A stretch of 41,303 bases of DNA from a bacterium (GCA_021813125.1 JAKALT010000009.1:1-41303); one strand, 5' to 3'. Numbered from the stretch's first letter, positions 7,421-16,053 are shown. Translations and numbers: made by a program. The notes: a model not told the origin generated them from the letters alone.

Positions 7421-8125
7421 TTATTGTCCGTACCTTCGCTGTCTCTGGGAATAGTCAGAAAGAGCTCGTTTAAGCTCTACCACCGAAAAATCGGGGAAAA
7501 ATAGCTTCGAAAAGAAAAGTTCGGTGTAAGAAGTCTGCCATGGCATAATTCCCGAGGTCCTTTTTTCGCCGGAAGTTCTAATCAAAAGGTCCGGATCCGG
7601 CATGCCAGCAGTATCTAAATTTTCAGCGATTAACTCTTCCGTAAGCTGTGAAGGCTTAACACCCCTTTTTAAAACTTTCCGGACGGCTCTTAGAATTTCG
7701 TCATGACCGCCGTAATCAATGCAAATATTGAGTATATAATCCTTGTTTTTTGCTGTCGAACTCTCAAGCTTTAACAAAACCTCTTTCAGCTGTTTGGGCA
7801 CCCTGTCTCGCCTCCCAACCCAGTTAAACTTAACTCCTTCTTTGACAAGCTCCCTTAAATGTTTTTTGAAAAACAACGTGTAGATTCGCATCAGATAACC
7901 AACTTCTTTATTAGTTCTCTGCCAATTTTCAGTTGAAAAACCCCACAAAGTAAGAACCCTGACACCCAAATTCTTGGACCCCCTAACAACCTTAAGCGCA
8001 GTCTCAAGACCCTGCTTGTGGCCTTCTATCGGCTCAAGGCCGTGCTTTTTCGCCCAACGGCGGTTGCCATCGGGAATAATAACAACATGTTGCGGAACAA
8101 TTTTTTGTGACGTTGCCTTACTCAT
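7421..8125 (-). CDS. uppS: Undecaprenyl diphosphate synthase (cis-prenyltransferase)
   Basis: UppS extends a short allylic diphosphate with cis isoprene units to make the lipid carrier for cell-wall and glycan synthesis. The 234-residue protein has the catalytic IPDGNRRWA motif at 17-25, the STENW motif at 64-68, and the C-terminal DLLIRTSGE and SYTELFF motifs. I chose ATG 8125 because it gives a normal 12-residue lead into the first motif. A TTG at 8179 would add 18 residues right after the previous stop. It is the last gene of the isoprenoid operon. Confidence 0.93.
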   Translation of the reverse strand: MSKATSQKIVPQHVVIIPDGNRRWAKKHGLEPIEGHKQGLETALKVVRGSKNLGVRVLTLWGFSTENWQRTNKEVGYLMRIYTLFFKKHLRELVKEGVKFNWVGRRDRVPKQLKEVLLKLESSTAKNKDYILNICIDYGGHDEILRAVRKVLKRGVKPSQLTEELIAENLDTAGMPDPDLLIRTSGEKRTSGIMPWQTSYTELFFSKLFFPDFSVVELKRALSDYSQRQRRYGQ

Positions 8126-8179
8126 CAACACTCTTATGGGTTTAACTGAAAGGATACCAAAATTACCATACCCTTTCAA

Positions 8180-9238
8180 CTAAAAACCCCTGCTAATTAA
8201 AAACTTTGTCATATCGCTAAAAATGCCATTAACATGATCGCTAAATTTCGCAGATTTTATCTCACTCAACGCTTTTTTCTCAAGTTTTGTCATTGCCCTT
8301 AACGATCCCTCGTAGGCACCGGAGCTTTTTACAATCTGCCTTATCTTTTTCAAGTCTGATAAAGTTGCTATATTGTTTCCCCAAACTTTTGAAATTGTTT
8401 TCTTGTCAATCTTGCTCGCAAGATTTTTGGTTTTAAGCATCAAAAACGTGCTTTTACCCTCTCGCATGTCCGATAGCACAGATTTGCCGACAACATTCTC
8501 TTCACCGAAAATCCCAAGTAAATCATCCTGGAGTTGAAAGGCTTCTCCTGCCGCCAGGCCAAAACTTTCCATGGCCTTGATCTGACTTTCTCTGGCACCC
8601 GCCAAAATACCTCCGCATACCAGAGGTCCTACAACACTATATTTTGCTGTTTTTAAAATATTTACGGCTTTTATATCGGACTCTTTCGGAGTAAGGTATG
8701 AATTAACTACATCGATCCCCTCACCCAAACCCGTGGAGATTATTGTCCCTATAAAATAATTCAAAGCTTTCAATTTCAAATTATTTTCAAAATCTGCTTC
8801 ACAAACTAAAGCCATGGATTCAAATGCCGCGATATCCCCCCAAACAATGGCAATACTTTGCCCGAAATGGTCGCCGTGATCTCCTGCATATTTTTTATGG
8901 ATAGTCGGCTTCCCGCGCCTCACATCAGACCTGTCTATTACATCGTCATGCATCAAAAGAAAACTGTGTGCAACCTCATACGAAAGGCTTACGGGTAAAA
9001 TTTTTTTAATATCTTTGCCTCCAGTTGCCAAATAACCAAGATAAACCAAAAACCCCCTCAGTTTCTTGCCTGCTTCCATAAACTCTTCAAGATCATTCCA
9101 AAAATCCCAGGAAACCTTAAATCCTTTTGCAAGCTTCTTCTTTTCTAAGAAGTATTTATCTTTATACGGTTCATAAAGATCCAAAAACTTTCTATTTTCA
9201 AACTCAAAAGAATTTTTAGATTGTGAAAGCGAATTCAT
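8180..9238 (-). CDS. Trans-polyprenyl diphosphate synthase (GGPP/FPP synthase type)
   Basis: This 352-residue all-alpha prenyltransferase condenses IPP with allylic diphosphates. The first aspartate-rich motif is DDVID at 98-102; the second reads QLQDDLLGIFG at about 235-245, where archaeal-type synthases have similar DDxxGIFG sequences. Chain length cannot be assigned with certainty. It starts directly after ispH and is followed by uppS, for which it would supply the primer. AAAGGT lies just before the ATG and may act as a weak ribosome-binding site. Confidence 0.92.
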   Translation of the reverse strand: MNSLSQSKNSFEFENRKFLDLYEPYKDKYFLEKKKLAKGFKVSWDFWNDLEEFMEAGKKLRGFLVYLGYLATGGKDIKKILPVSLSYEVAHSFLLMHDDVIDRSDVRRGKPTIHKKYAGDHGDHFGQSIAIVWGDIAAFESMALVCEADFENNLKLKALNYFIGTIISTGLGEGIDVVNSYLTPKESDIKAVNILKTAKYSVVGPLVCGGILAGARESQIKAMESFGLAAGEAFQLQDDLLGIFGEENVVGKSVLSDMREGKSTFLMLKTKNLASKIDKKTISKVWGNNIATLSDLKKIRQIVKSSGAYEGSLRAMTKLEKKALSEIKSAKFSDHVNGIFSDMTKFLISRGF

Positions 9239-10237
9239 TTACCTTTGTGAAGCTACTCTATGTTTTTCAACCCACTCCACACCCTTTTTGCTTTGGCGCG
9301 CCAAAGCCACTAAATCATCCGGCAGTGGAAATTTGATCTCCTCTTTCATAATATTCATGTTCTCAATCGGAGCATTTGGATATTGTTTCTTGAAAAAATC
9401 CACCATATTGTCTATTAAATACTCGGGCGCAGATGCTCCAGACGTAATTCCTAACGTTTTGGCGCCATCTAGCCACTTGATATCGACTCCAGTTTCATCA
9501 TCTACCAAATACGCCCTGGCACCTTCTTCTTTGGAAACATCCTTAAGTCTTTGCGAGTTTGAACTCGTTTGCGACCCGATAACCAAAACTACATCGCATT
9601 TTTTGGCAAGGGTACGCGCCGCTGCCTGCCTGTTTGTTGTGGCATAGCATATATCGGAAGATGGCGGCGTCAAAATATCCGGAAAGCGTTTCCTCAAAGC
9701 CTTTATTGTCTCGGAAACGTCCGGGATCGAAAGTGTAGTCTGGTTTAAATGGACCAGTTTTTTGCCCTTGGGGACTTTTATTTTAGAAACCTCGTCTGCA
9801 TGCTCAATCAGAGTATACGTACCTTCAGGAATTTCACCAAAAACCCCAGCTGGCTCCGGATGGCCACGATGGCCCACATAGACAATAAAATAACCCTCGT
9901 TTGCATAACGTCTCGCCTCCAGATGCACTTTTGTCACAAGTGGACAAGTTGCATCAATCACCTTATGTCCTCTCGCTTTGGCTTCTTCCTTTAGCTTTGG
10001 GTCGGTCCCGTGGGCGCTAAAAATCAAAACGGAATTTACTGGCACTTCATCCAAATCCTCAACAAACCTCGCACCTTTTTTTTCAAGGTCGGAAACTACA
10101 TGCATATTGTGGACAATTGCATGTTTTACATAAACAGGCGGCCCAAAAATATCAAGCGCTACCTCAACGACATCAATCGCCCTGTCCACCCCTGCACAGA
10201 AACCTCTTGGCCTTGCCAAAATTATCTTGGAAATCAT
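9239..10237 (-). CDS. ispH: 4-hydroxy-3-methylbut-2-enyl diphosphate reductase
   Basis: IspH (LytB) carries out the last MEP step, reducing HMBPP to IPP and DMAPP with a [4Fe-4S] cluster. The three cluster cysteines are present: C14 (RGFCAGV), C98 (DATCPLV) and C197 (DICYATTNRQ). So are the substrate-binding KHAIVHN, SAHGTDP, GHRGHPE and NQTTLS motifs. The length of 332 is typical. Its ATG overlaps the ispG stop by 4 bp and its stop abuts the prenyl synthase start. Confidence 0.97.
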   Translation of the reverse strand: MISKIILARPRGFCAGVDRAIDVVEVALDIFGPPVYVKHAIVHNMHVVSDLEKKGARFVEDLDEVPVNSVLIFSAHGTDPKLKEEAKARGHKVIDATCPLVTKVHLEARRYANEGYFIVYVGHRGHPEPAGVFGEIPEGTYTLIEHADEVSKIKVPKGKKLVHLNQTTLSIPDVSETIKALRKRFPDILTPPSSDICYATTNRQAAARTLAKKCDVVLVIGSQTSSNSQRLKDVSKEEGARAYLVDDETGVDIKWLDGAKTLGITSGASAPEYLIDNMVDFFKKQYPNAPIENMNIMKEEIKFPLPDDLVALARQSKKGVEWVEKHRVASQR

Positions 10238-11334
10238 ATATGAAGCTTTTTTACTTCCCCCTTGTAACCTTTTTCAACAAGCATCTTTTTTATTTCCCCG
10301 ACAAAAGCGGGCAAAAGCTCAGCCTCTTTGTAAGTTGAAACCAGCCTACCCTTTTTAAAAATTGCCCCCTGTCCGCGGCCGCCGCAAACACCGATATCTG
10401 CAAAACTGGCCTCCCCCGGCCCGTTTACAACGCACCCCATAACAGCCACTTTTAAAGGTGCATCCAAAACCGAAACAATCGATTCCACTTTTTTGGCAAG
10501 CTCAATAAGATTAATTTCTGTCCGTCCACAAGTTGGACAGGCAATAATATCAACCCCTTTTTGGCGCAGCCCCAAAGATTTCAAAATTTCCCAGCCGACC
10601 TTAACCTGCTCTTTGGGATCATCAGCTATAGAAACCCGGATTGTGTCCCCTACCCCCTCGGAAAGAATTGACCCTATTCCTACCGCCGACTTAACCGTTC
10701 CACTCCAAAGTGTTCCGGCTTCGGTTATTCCAACATGCAAAGGGTAGTTAAACCGCTTGGCAAAAAGCATATACGCTTCCCGTGCCAAAACGGGATTATC
10801 TCCCTTTAGCGAGACCACAATGTCGTTGAATTTCAAATCTTCCAGGATCTTTACATGTCTTGTAGCCGACTCCACCATCACACGCGGCACACCATACTTC
10901 CCGTACTTGGCAAAAAGATCCTTTTCCAAAGAACCCATGTTAACCCCAATCCGAATCGGAATATTTTTACGCTTACAGGCCAAAACCACTTCTTTTACCC
11001 TGTCTGCACCTCCAATATTTCCCGGGTTAATACGCACCTTGTCGACACCCTGTTTTATTGCCTCCAGGGCTAACTGATACTGGAAATGGATATCAACAAT
11101 AAGCGGGATATTAATCTGCCGTTTGATTGGCCCCAAAGCTTTTGCACTGTCCATATCCGGCGCAGTTACCCTAATAATTTCGCATCCGGCCTTCTCAAGC
11201 TCCCTGATTTGTGCAACAGTCGCTTTAACATCGGGAGTTTTGGTCTGCGTCATTGACTGTACCCGCACAGGGTTTCCACCGCCAATCGTCAGTTTGCCGA
11301 TCTTAACCGGTCTAGTTTGTTCCCGCTTGTACAT
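10234..11334 (-). CDS. ispG: 4-hydroxy-3-methylbut-2-en-1-yl diphosphate synthase
   Basis: IspG (GcpE) converts MEcPP to HMBPP using a [4Fe-4S] cluster. The 366-residue protein has a TIM-barrel part (VRINPGNIGG, SLKGDN) and a C-terminal cluster domain with CPTCGRTE and VMGCVVNGPGE. The three cysteines and the glutamate are thus the expected ligands. ATG 11334 follows the ispE stop by 2 bp; TTG at 11340 is an alternative start that would overlap it. No plant-type insertion is present. Confidence 0.97.
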   Translation of the reverse strand: MYKREQTRPVKIGKLTIGGGNPVRVQSMTQTKTPDVKATVAQIRELEKAGCEIIRVTAPDMDSAKALGPIKRQINIPLIVDIHFQYQLALEAIKQGVDKVRINPGNIGGADRVKEVVLACKRKNIPIRIGVNMGSLEKDLFAKYGKYGVPRVMVESATRHVKILEDLKFNDIVVSLKGDNPVLAREAYMLFAKRFNYPLHVGITEAGTLWSGTVKSAVGIGSILSEGVGDTIRVSIADDPKEQVKVGWEILKSLGLRQKGVDIIACPTCGRTEINLIELAKKVESIVSVLDAPLKVAVMGCVVNGPGEASFADIGVCGGRGQGAIFKKGRLVSTYKEAELLPAFVGEIKKMLVEKGYKGEVKKLHI

Positions 11335-11336
11335 AG

Positions 11337-12215
11337 TCAAAATTTTGTTTTGGAAACTAAAACCTTTCTATATTTTGGATTCCGCTCTAAGATTTTTGCC
11401 GCTTGCTTTGCCTTAATTTGGCTTTCAAAAAAACCTACAACCGAAAGCCCGGCGCCAGCCATGATTTTACCAGATGCGCCCGCTTCTGCCAAATCCGATA
11501 TAGCCTCCAAAATAACCGGAAAATGCCCTAAAACCGAGCTTTCAAAATCGTTAAATAAATTAGCCAGAATAACTTTCTTGTCATTTTTGGCAATTGCAGC
11601 CTTTAATTTTTGAAATTTTCCCAGTTGGCTACCAATCCCCACTTTATTTAGGTGATCATATATCCAAGCGGTCGAAGGTTTTTCCTCCTCCGGCACAACA
11701 ACAACAATCCAAAAAGACAAATCGGATTTTAGAGGTTTAATTTGATAATCACGTCCAACACTTTTTACCTCTGCTAGTCCCCCAAAAAGGCTAAAGTAAA
11801 AATCCTTCCCTAACTTTTTGGAAAATTCCAAGAGGTCTGTTTCAGAAGGCTCAATACCCCAAAGTTTACAAAGTCCCCAAATTGTTGCCGCCCCGTCACT
11901 GCTTCCTCCACCAAACCCGGCTTTTACAGGTATTCTCTTTTTTAAAATGATTTTTGCCCCAAGATTCTGGTTTTTAACCGACTCCCTCAAAAGCAAAGCC
12001 GCCCGATAAATGAAATTTTCCTCACCCCTAGGAACCGCCGGATCATCACAAACAATTTCGATACTCCCTTTTTTATCCTCAAATATAAGCTCATCAGAAA
12101 TATCCAACTGGCAATCTATATATGAAACAGGAAAAAGACCGTCTTTAGACTTATTTGGGTTAATATGAATTCCCAAATCGAGCTTGGCAAATGCTTTTTT
12201 GGTTATTTTCGACAC
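11337..12215 (-). CDS. ispE: 4-diphosphocytidyl-2-C-methyl-D-erythritol kinase
   Basis: IspE is a GHMP kinase that phosphorylates CDP-ME. The 292-residue protein opens with AFAKLDLGIHI (usual: AKxNLxLxI, Lys 11) and has the ATP-binding loop GFGGGSSDGAAT at about 100-111 with the catalytic Asp 107. A GTG start at 12215 is needed to keep the first strand. It overlaps the 3' end of ispF by 13 bp. The C-terminal GKIMAGAGLSVVGFF matches motif III. Confidence 0.92.
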   Translation of the reverse strand: MSKITKKAFAKLDLGIHINPNKSKDGLFPVSYIDCQLDISDELIFEDKKGSIEIVCDDPAVPRGEENFIYRAALLLRESVKNQNLGAKIILKKRIPVKAGFGGGSSDGAATIWGLCKLWGIEPSETDLLEFSKKLGKDFYFSLFGGLAEVKSVGRDYQIKPLKSDLSFWIVVVVPEEEKPSTAWIYDHLNKVGIGSQLGKFQKLKAAIAKNDKKVILANLFNDFESSVLGHFPVILEAISDLAEAGASGKIMAGAGLSVVGFFESQIKAKQAAKILERNPKYRKVLVSKTKF

Positions 12216-12691
12216 AGTAAAACCTGAGAGATGGATTGAATTCCCAAACCTTTGCCAAAAGCAGTCAGGTCCTCACCGGATGTAAAAGTTATTCCAACAG
12301 CGTCACCATCAATACCCAAAATACCCGCAATTACTTGCTTCATTTTTTTGATTGTATCCAAATCGACAAAAGGTTTCTTAGCCTCTACCGCAACAGAGGC
12401 ATTTACAACCTGATAATTTTTTCTACCTGATTCCTTCACTATGTGTTTCAGATATTCCTTGCTGTCCGAAACACCTTGCCTGCACATCGAATCCGACCAG
12501 ATAGAAAGCGAGTCGCCGCCTATTGCGGAAGAAATTGCATTGCAAAGGCTGTGTAATATCACATCTGCGTCTGATTTTCCCTCAAGGCCACCGCTTTTTG
12601 AAACCTCTACTCCACTGAGCATTAAAGGCTTCTTGGATTTTGAAAAACCATGTGAATCTACTCCAATACCAACTCTAAAACCGCTATTCAT
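12203..12691 (-). CDS. ispF: 2-C-methyl-D-erythritol 2,4-cyclodiphosphate synthase
   Basis: IspF cyclises CDP-ME 2-phosphate to MEcPP as a zinc-dependent trimer. The metal ligands are kept: D12 and H14 (GVDSHGF) and H47 (DVILHS). Other motifs are drifted: the usual AHSDGDV reads GKSDADV, and GDIGKLFPDTD reads GDSLSIWSDS. The C-terminal TSGEDLTAFGKGLGI corresponds to the family TTTEKLGFTGRGEGI. At 162 residues from ATG 12691 it is of normal length. A TTG at 12703 is a possible but poorer start. It overlaps ispD by 8 bp. Confidence 0.9.
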   Translation of the reverse strand: MNSGFRVGIGVDSHGFSKSKKPLMLSGVEVSKSGGLEGKSDADVILHSLCNAISSAIGGDSLSIWSDSMCRQGVSDSKEYLKHIVKESGRKNYQVVNASVAVEAKKPFVDLDTIKKMKQVIAGILGIDGDAVGITFTSGEDLTAFGKGLGIQSISQVLLCRK

Positions 12692-13388
12692 AATTTTTTG
12701 CAAATGTTTTTAAGATCTGGCCAGCTACCGTCAAATCTTCAACAAAAGTTATCTTCATATTAACATTTGAGCAAGGTACAATCTTAGGCTTTATTCCTGC
12801 TCTTTCCAAAAGCTGGGCATCGTCTGTCCCGGTAAACTTTTGCCTGTGTGCTTTTGCAAAGGCTTTCCATAAATTGGCAAAAGTCGCAACCTGTGGAGTT
12901 TGCGCATACCAGGATAACTCTCGAAGCGGTGTTTGCAGAACAAAACCCCGCTTATTGGAAATCTTAACCGTATCCCTGGCCGGCTGCGCCAGAAGTGCCG
13001 CCCCAAATCGCCCGGCCTCGGCAAAAACCTGCTTTATTTCGGCTTTTGCCACAAAAGGGTTCGCAGCATTATGCACACCTACTAAATCGGTCTTTTTTGT
13101 CTTGCCTTTGATATTTTTTAAGACTTCATATGAAGAATCCTGTCTTGTTGCCAAAGATGCAACATAATCCTTGACCTTAGAAAAACCATATTTTTTGCAA
13201 ATCGCCCGGATCTTGGAAATATCAGAAGCAGCAGCAGAAATAATAATCTCATCGACAGATTTGCTTTTCTCAAAAGCCAAAACAGTCCAGTAAATTAGAG
13301 GTTTGCCGCCTATTTTGGCAAAAATCTTGTTGTAGCCCAAACCCATTCGTTTTCCACCACCGCCGGCTACAATTATTAAATAATTCAT
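12684..13388 (-). CDS. ispD: 2-C-methyl-D-erythritol 4-phosphate cytidylyltransferase
   Basis: IspD couples MEP to CTP. The 234-residue protein has the nucleotidyltransferase start VAGGGGKRMG with lysine in the NKIF position, QPARDTVK (usual: APVRDTMK), AQTPQ, and the C-terminal NMKITFVEDL. The signature HDAARP, near the middle, reads HNAANP. This replaces an aspartate and an arginine that are strongly conserved in the family, so activity should be confirmed. It lies between dxr (stop abuts its ATG) and ispF. Confidence 0.9.
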   Translation of the reverse strand: MNYLIIVAGGGGKRMGLGYNKIFAKIGGKPLIYWTVLAFEKSKSVDEIIISAAASDISKIRAICKKYGFSKVKDYVASLATRQDSSYEVLKNIKGKTKKTDLVGVHNAANPFVAKAEIKQVFAEAGRFGAALLAQPARDTVKISNKRGFVLQTPLRELSWYAQTPQVATFANLWKAFAKAHRQKFTGTDDAQLLERAGIKPKIVPCSNVNMKITFVEDLTVAGQILKTFAKNYE

Positions 13389-14540
13389 TTATTTGGAGAA
13401 TTTGATAACATTTTGAGTTGCTTTATCCCGTGCCCATGCATCAATAACCAAAAGTTCATCAAGGTTTTTATATTTTCTCGATTTTTGAGCACCGAGCGTT
13501 GCTTCTACAACATCGGCAATACTTAGAAAAGGCAGCTTTCCCGCAAGAAACGCTTCTACCGCTACATCGTTAGCCGCTGTCAAAACAGCCGGTGTGCTGC
13601 CGCCTTTTGAAATCGCCTTAAATGCTAAATCCAAACATTTAAAAGTCTTCAAATCCGGTTCGTCAAAAGTTAAATCCCGCCTATCAAAAAACGAGAATCT
13701 TCTGAAATTATTTTTTAACCTCTCGCCAGGATAAAAAAGCGCGTACTGGATCGGAAGCCGCATGTCCGAAGCCCCCATCTGGGCAATTATCGAACCGTCC
13801 ACAAACTCAACTGCCGAATGGATAATGCTTTGCGGATGCACAACCACCTGAATTTTGGAAAGAGGCACCCCAAAAAGCCACATCGCCTCAATGACCTCAA
13901 AACCTTTATTCATCAAAGTCGCACTGTCTATCGTGATTTTCTGGCCCATTTTCCAGGTTGGGTGTGCCAGAGCCTGGGCGGGAGTAATCTTTTTGAGGTC
14001 TTTGGCCTTTTTACCCTTAAAAGGCCCGCCGGAAGCGGTCAATATAATCCGTTTCACTTCCTTTTCGCCTCTCCCTAGAAGACATTGAAATATCGCCGAG
14101 TGTTCCGAATCAATTGGAATTAGGGAAACTTTGTTTTTTGTAGCTTCAGTTGTAACCAGCTCCCCCGCCGCAACCAACACTTCTTTGGTAGCCAGAGCAA
14201 CTGTTTTTTTGGCCTTTATTGCCGCAAGAGTCGGAGCGATTCCGGCAAGCCCAGGGGTCGCAATAACGACTTTTTCAACATTTTTTAGAGTCGCAACTTC
14301 AATATTACCCTTGTCTCCAAATCCAACCTGTACGTTGCTGATATTCTTAAAAGCTTTCTTATCCTTTTCTCTTTTAACAGAAACAAGTTTCGGCCGGTAT
14401 TTTTTTATCTGCTTCCTTAAAAGATCAGTATTGTTCCCGGCAGAAAGCCCCAAAACTTTTAGTTTTTTAGGGTGCTGGGAAGCCACTTCCAATGTCTGCG
14501 TTCCAATCGACCCTGTTGAACCTAAAACTGAAATATTCAT
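13389..14540 (-). CDS. dxr: 1-deoxy-D-xylulose 5-phosphate reductoisomerase
   Basis: Dxr converts DXP to MEP with NADPH, the first committed MEP step. The 383-residue protein starts MNISVLGSTGSIGTQTLEV (Rossmann motif). It carries IPIDSEHSAIFQCL (metal-binding acidic residues), TASGGPF, and HPTWKMGQKITIDSATLMNKGFE read as two adjacent blocks. ATG 14540 places the Rossmann strand at the N-terminus as in the family; the frame is open 57 bp further upstream but without reason. It is the first gene of the eight-gene isoprenoid operon. Confidence 0.97.
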   Translation of the reverse strand: MNISVLGSTGSIGTQTLEVASQHPKKLKVLGLSAGNNTDLLRKQIKKYRPKLVSVKREKDKKAFKNISNVQVGFGDKGNIEVATLKNVEKVVIATPGLAGIAPTLAAIKAKKTVALATKEVLVAAGELVTTEATKNKVSLIPIDSEHSAIFQCLLGRGEKEVKRIILTASGGPFKGKKAKDLKKITPAQALAHPTWKMGQKITIDSATLMNKGFEVIEAMWLFGVPLSKIQVVVHPQSIIHSAVEFVDGSIIAQMGASDMRLPIQYALFYPGERLKNNFRRFSFFDRRDLTFDEPDLKTFKCLDLAFKAISKGGSTPAVLTAANDVAVEAFLAGKLPFLSIADVVEATLGAQKSRKYKNLDELLVIDAWARDKATQNVIKFSK

Positions 14541-14553
14541 TTTCGGCTTGCAT

Positions 14554-14605
14554 AGTCTATCAAACCTGGCATCTGCTTGCAAAACACCCAAGCCCAAAGT
14601 AAACT
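14554..14605. promoter_or_regulatory. Divergent promoter pair sharing one palindromic -35
   Basis: TTGCAA at 14577-14582 is its own reverse complement. To the right, a 17-bp spacer leads to TAAACT (14600-14605) and ATG 14614 of the HAD gene. To the left, a 17-bp spacer leads to TAGACT (minus strand, 14559-14554) and ATG 14540 of dxr. Both predicted 5' UTRs are only a few bases long. Confidence 0.7.
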
Positions 14606-14613
14606 ACGTCCTC

Positions 14614-15392
14614 ATGAAAGAAATACGCCACAGCTCAAAAGAAGTAGACAATCCAGCTCAATCAATTGCCCTTTTTGATGTCGATGACACTCTCATAGCG
14701 GGATATACAGTTTTTCCCTTTATAGAAATGCTCCCAAACAAGGCATCGTTGATAGAACTGTTTCGATGGCTTTAGAAGAAGATCGGCTGAGGCTCCACAA
14801 CAAACTGACTTCCTACCAACAATTTGCAGATGACGTTGTAGCCCATTACTGCCAAGGTCTAGAAGACAAATCACAAAAAGATATCGAAGCGGCCGGAAAA
14901 ATGTTTCTGGCACATATCCAAGTAAGAATGCTTCATGAGTTTTCTCCAAAGCTGGTGGAAATGCTAAACGAGCATGCACACACAATTGCAATTTCAGGTT
15001 CGCCTGTAGAAATATTGCAGCCGCTTGCAGATCATCTGGGGATAAAAGAAGTTAAAGGCCTTGAAGCAGAAATTATAAACGGTCGTTACACAGGAAGAGT
15101 TAAAACAAATACGGCAATCAGAAGTGAAAAAGAGAAAGTTATTGCTGCTATTGTTATGAGAGGCCATTCTAAACAAACATCTTTTGCCTTCGGAGACAGC
15201 GATAGCGATGTCCCTATCTTGGAGGCAGTCGACAACCCCTTCGCCGTTAATCCAAAACCGGCCTTAAGAGAGTTAGCAACAGCAAACGGATGGCATATTG
15301 TGGACTCTGGAAATATCCTTTCCGAGGTAAGAATAACACTAGAAAAACTCAGTCGTGAACAGAAAAATCGGGGAAATCCTCGTCGAGCCTAA
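14614..15392 (+). pseudogene. HAD-IB phosphatase (SerB/CicA-like), frameshifted
   Basis: Two frames join to one HAD subfamily IB protein. The first (14614-14775) encodes 53 residues with the nucleophile motif IALFDVDDTLIAGY and stops at TAG 14773. The second frame (usable from about 14766 to 15392) continues with the cap helices, SGSPVEIL, and the C-terminal FAFGDSDSDVPILEAVDNPFAVNP. A single indel or -1 shift near 14766-14773 (GGCTTTAG) would restore one protein of about 260 residues. The downstream part alone lacks the catalytic aspartates. No classical slippery heptamer is present, so a mutation or assembly error is more likely than programmed shifting. The 3' end overlaps acylphosphatase by 44 bp. 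Confidence 0.75.
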
Positions 15393-15615
15393 AATCCACT
15401 TCTATACTTTCCACTTTTGCAAAAGGCGGGCCTTTTTTGCACCAATCAATGAATTTGTTGACCTGACTTTTCTCACCATGTGCCATCGCCTCAACCGAAC
15501 CGTCATTACAGTTTTTAACCCAACCGACCACACCAAACTCTTCGGCCTTAATTTTTGCCGACCTCCTAAAAAATACTCCCTGAACTTTGCCAAAAACCTT
15601 AATATGCGCTCTCAT
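15349..15615 (-). CDS. acyP: Acylphosphatase
   Basis: This 88-residue protein matches the small acylphosphatase family, which hydrolyses carboxyl-phosphate bonds. It shows the phosphate-binding loop GKVQGVFFRRSA with the catalytic arginine, GWVKNCNDGSVEAMAHG with the catalytic asparagine, and a C-terminal strand. The length is typical. It is convergent with the frameshifted HAD gene. Its upstream side is the repeat-rich gap at 15632-15733. Confidence 0.93.
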   Translation of the reverse strand: MRAHIKVFGKVQGVFFRRSAKIKAEEFGVVGWVKNCNDGSVEAMAHGEKSQVNKFIDWCKKGPPFAKVESIEVDFRLDEDFPDFSVHD

Positions 15616-15631
15616 AAATTTTTAAAACCGA

Positions 15632-15733
15632 AGCACGAATATCGAATTTTCTAAACAATTTTCAAAGGTCTAATTTTCAAATGTTTCAAACATTAAAACC
15701 TATTTCGGATTTCGAACTTAGAATTTCGAATTT
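15632..15733. repeat. AT-rich dispersed-repeat block between acylphosphatase and MGMT
   Basis: The gap consists of words such as CGAATATCGAATTTTC, ATTTTCAAATG, a GTTTCAAAC motif, and TTTCGGATTTCGAAC followed by AGAATTTCGAATTT. They belong to the same low-complexity family that is found in frame in other genes here. The right end supplies the last codons and stop of the MGMT gene (NSKF-stop). Confidence 0.65.
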
Positions 15734-16053
15734 ACTTTCCAAATGCATTTGGAAAGGTCTACGTGCATTTCATCAACAAATTTAACCCCTTCCGCCTCTA
15801 ACCTTCTCCTCTGCTCCTTTGCAGCATCAAACGCAAAATTAGGAGCCAGCCTTCCATTTCGATCCACCACCCGATGACATGGAACATCCGCTCTATCGTT
15901 TAAGTGAAGCATCCAGCCGACTTCCCTTGCTCCTTTTGGCTTACCTAAAAGAAACGCAATTTGCCCGTAAGTGGAAACTTTCCCGACAGGAATTTTTTTT
16001 ATCAGGCTATAAACCTCTTGCTTAAAATTGGGATTTGATTTTGTTTTTGACAT
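15718..16053 (-). CDS. MGMT-type DNA alkyltransferase (catalytic domain only)
   Basis: This 111-residue protein corresponds to the C-terminal domain of O6-alkylguanine-DNA alkyltransferase. It shows the helix-turn-helix region KVSTYGQIAFLLGKP, the arginine-finger region GAREVGWML, and the active site VPCHRVV with the acceptor cysteine. Because the cysteine is kept, it is MGMT-like and not an ATL protein (PWHRVV). ATG 16053 overlaps the dedA 3' end by 32 bp; a start further upstream at 16086 would add unrelated residues. The C-terminal NSKF derives from the adjacent repeat block. Confidence 0.87.
   Translation of the reverse strand: MSKTKSNPNFKQEVYSLIKKIPVGKVSTYGQIAFLLGKPKGAREVGWMLHLNDRADVPCHRVVDRNGRLAPNFAFDAAKEQRRRLEAEGVKFVDEMHVDLSKCIWKVNSKF
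15735..15756. repeat. 22-bp perfect palindrome in MGMT 3' end
   Basis: CTTTCCAAATG is followed directly by its reverse complement. It lies in the last codons of the MGMT gene (SKCIWK), next to the repeat block. It could be an operator, a hairpin or part of the repeat. Confidence 0.8.

Noticed and set aside
8126-8179. Upstream extension of UppS to a TTG start
   Set aside because: The added residues are unlike the family, and ATG 8125 gives the normal N-terminal length.
14131-14613. Long plus-strand frame running into the HAD gene
   Set aside because: It is antisense to dxr. Only the part from ATG 14614 encodes HAD-like sequence and has a promoter.
14766-14775. Programmed -1 frameshift in the HAD gene
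   Set aside because: There is no X-XXY-YYZ slippery heptamer in the right phase and no obvious downstream stem-loop, so I list the gene as broken.
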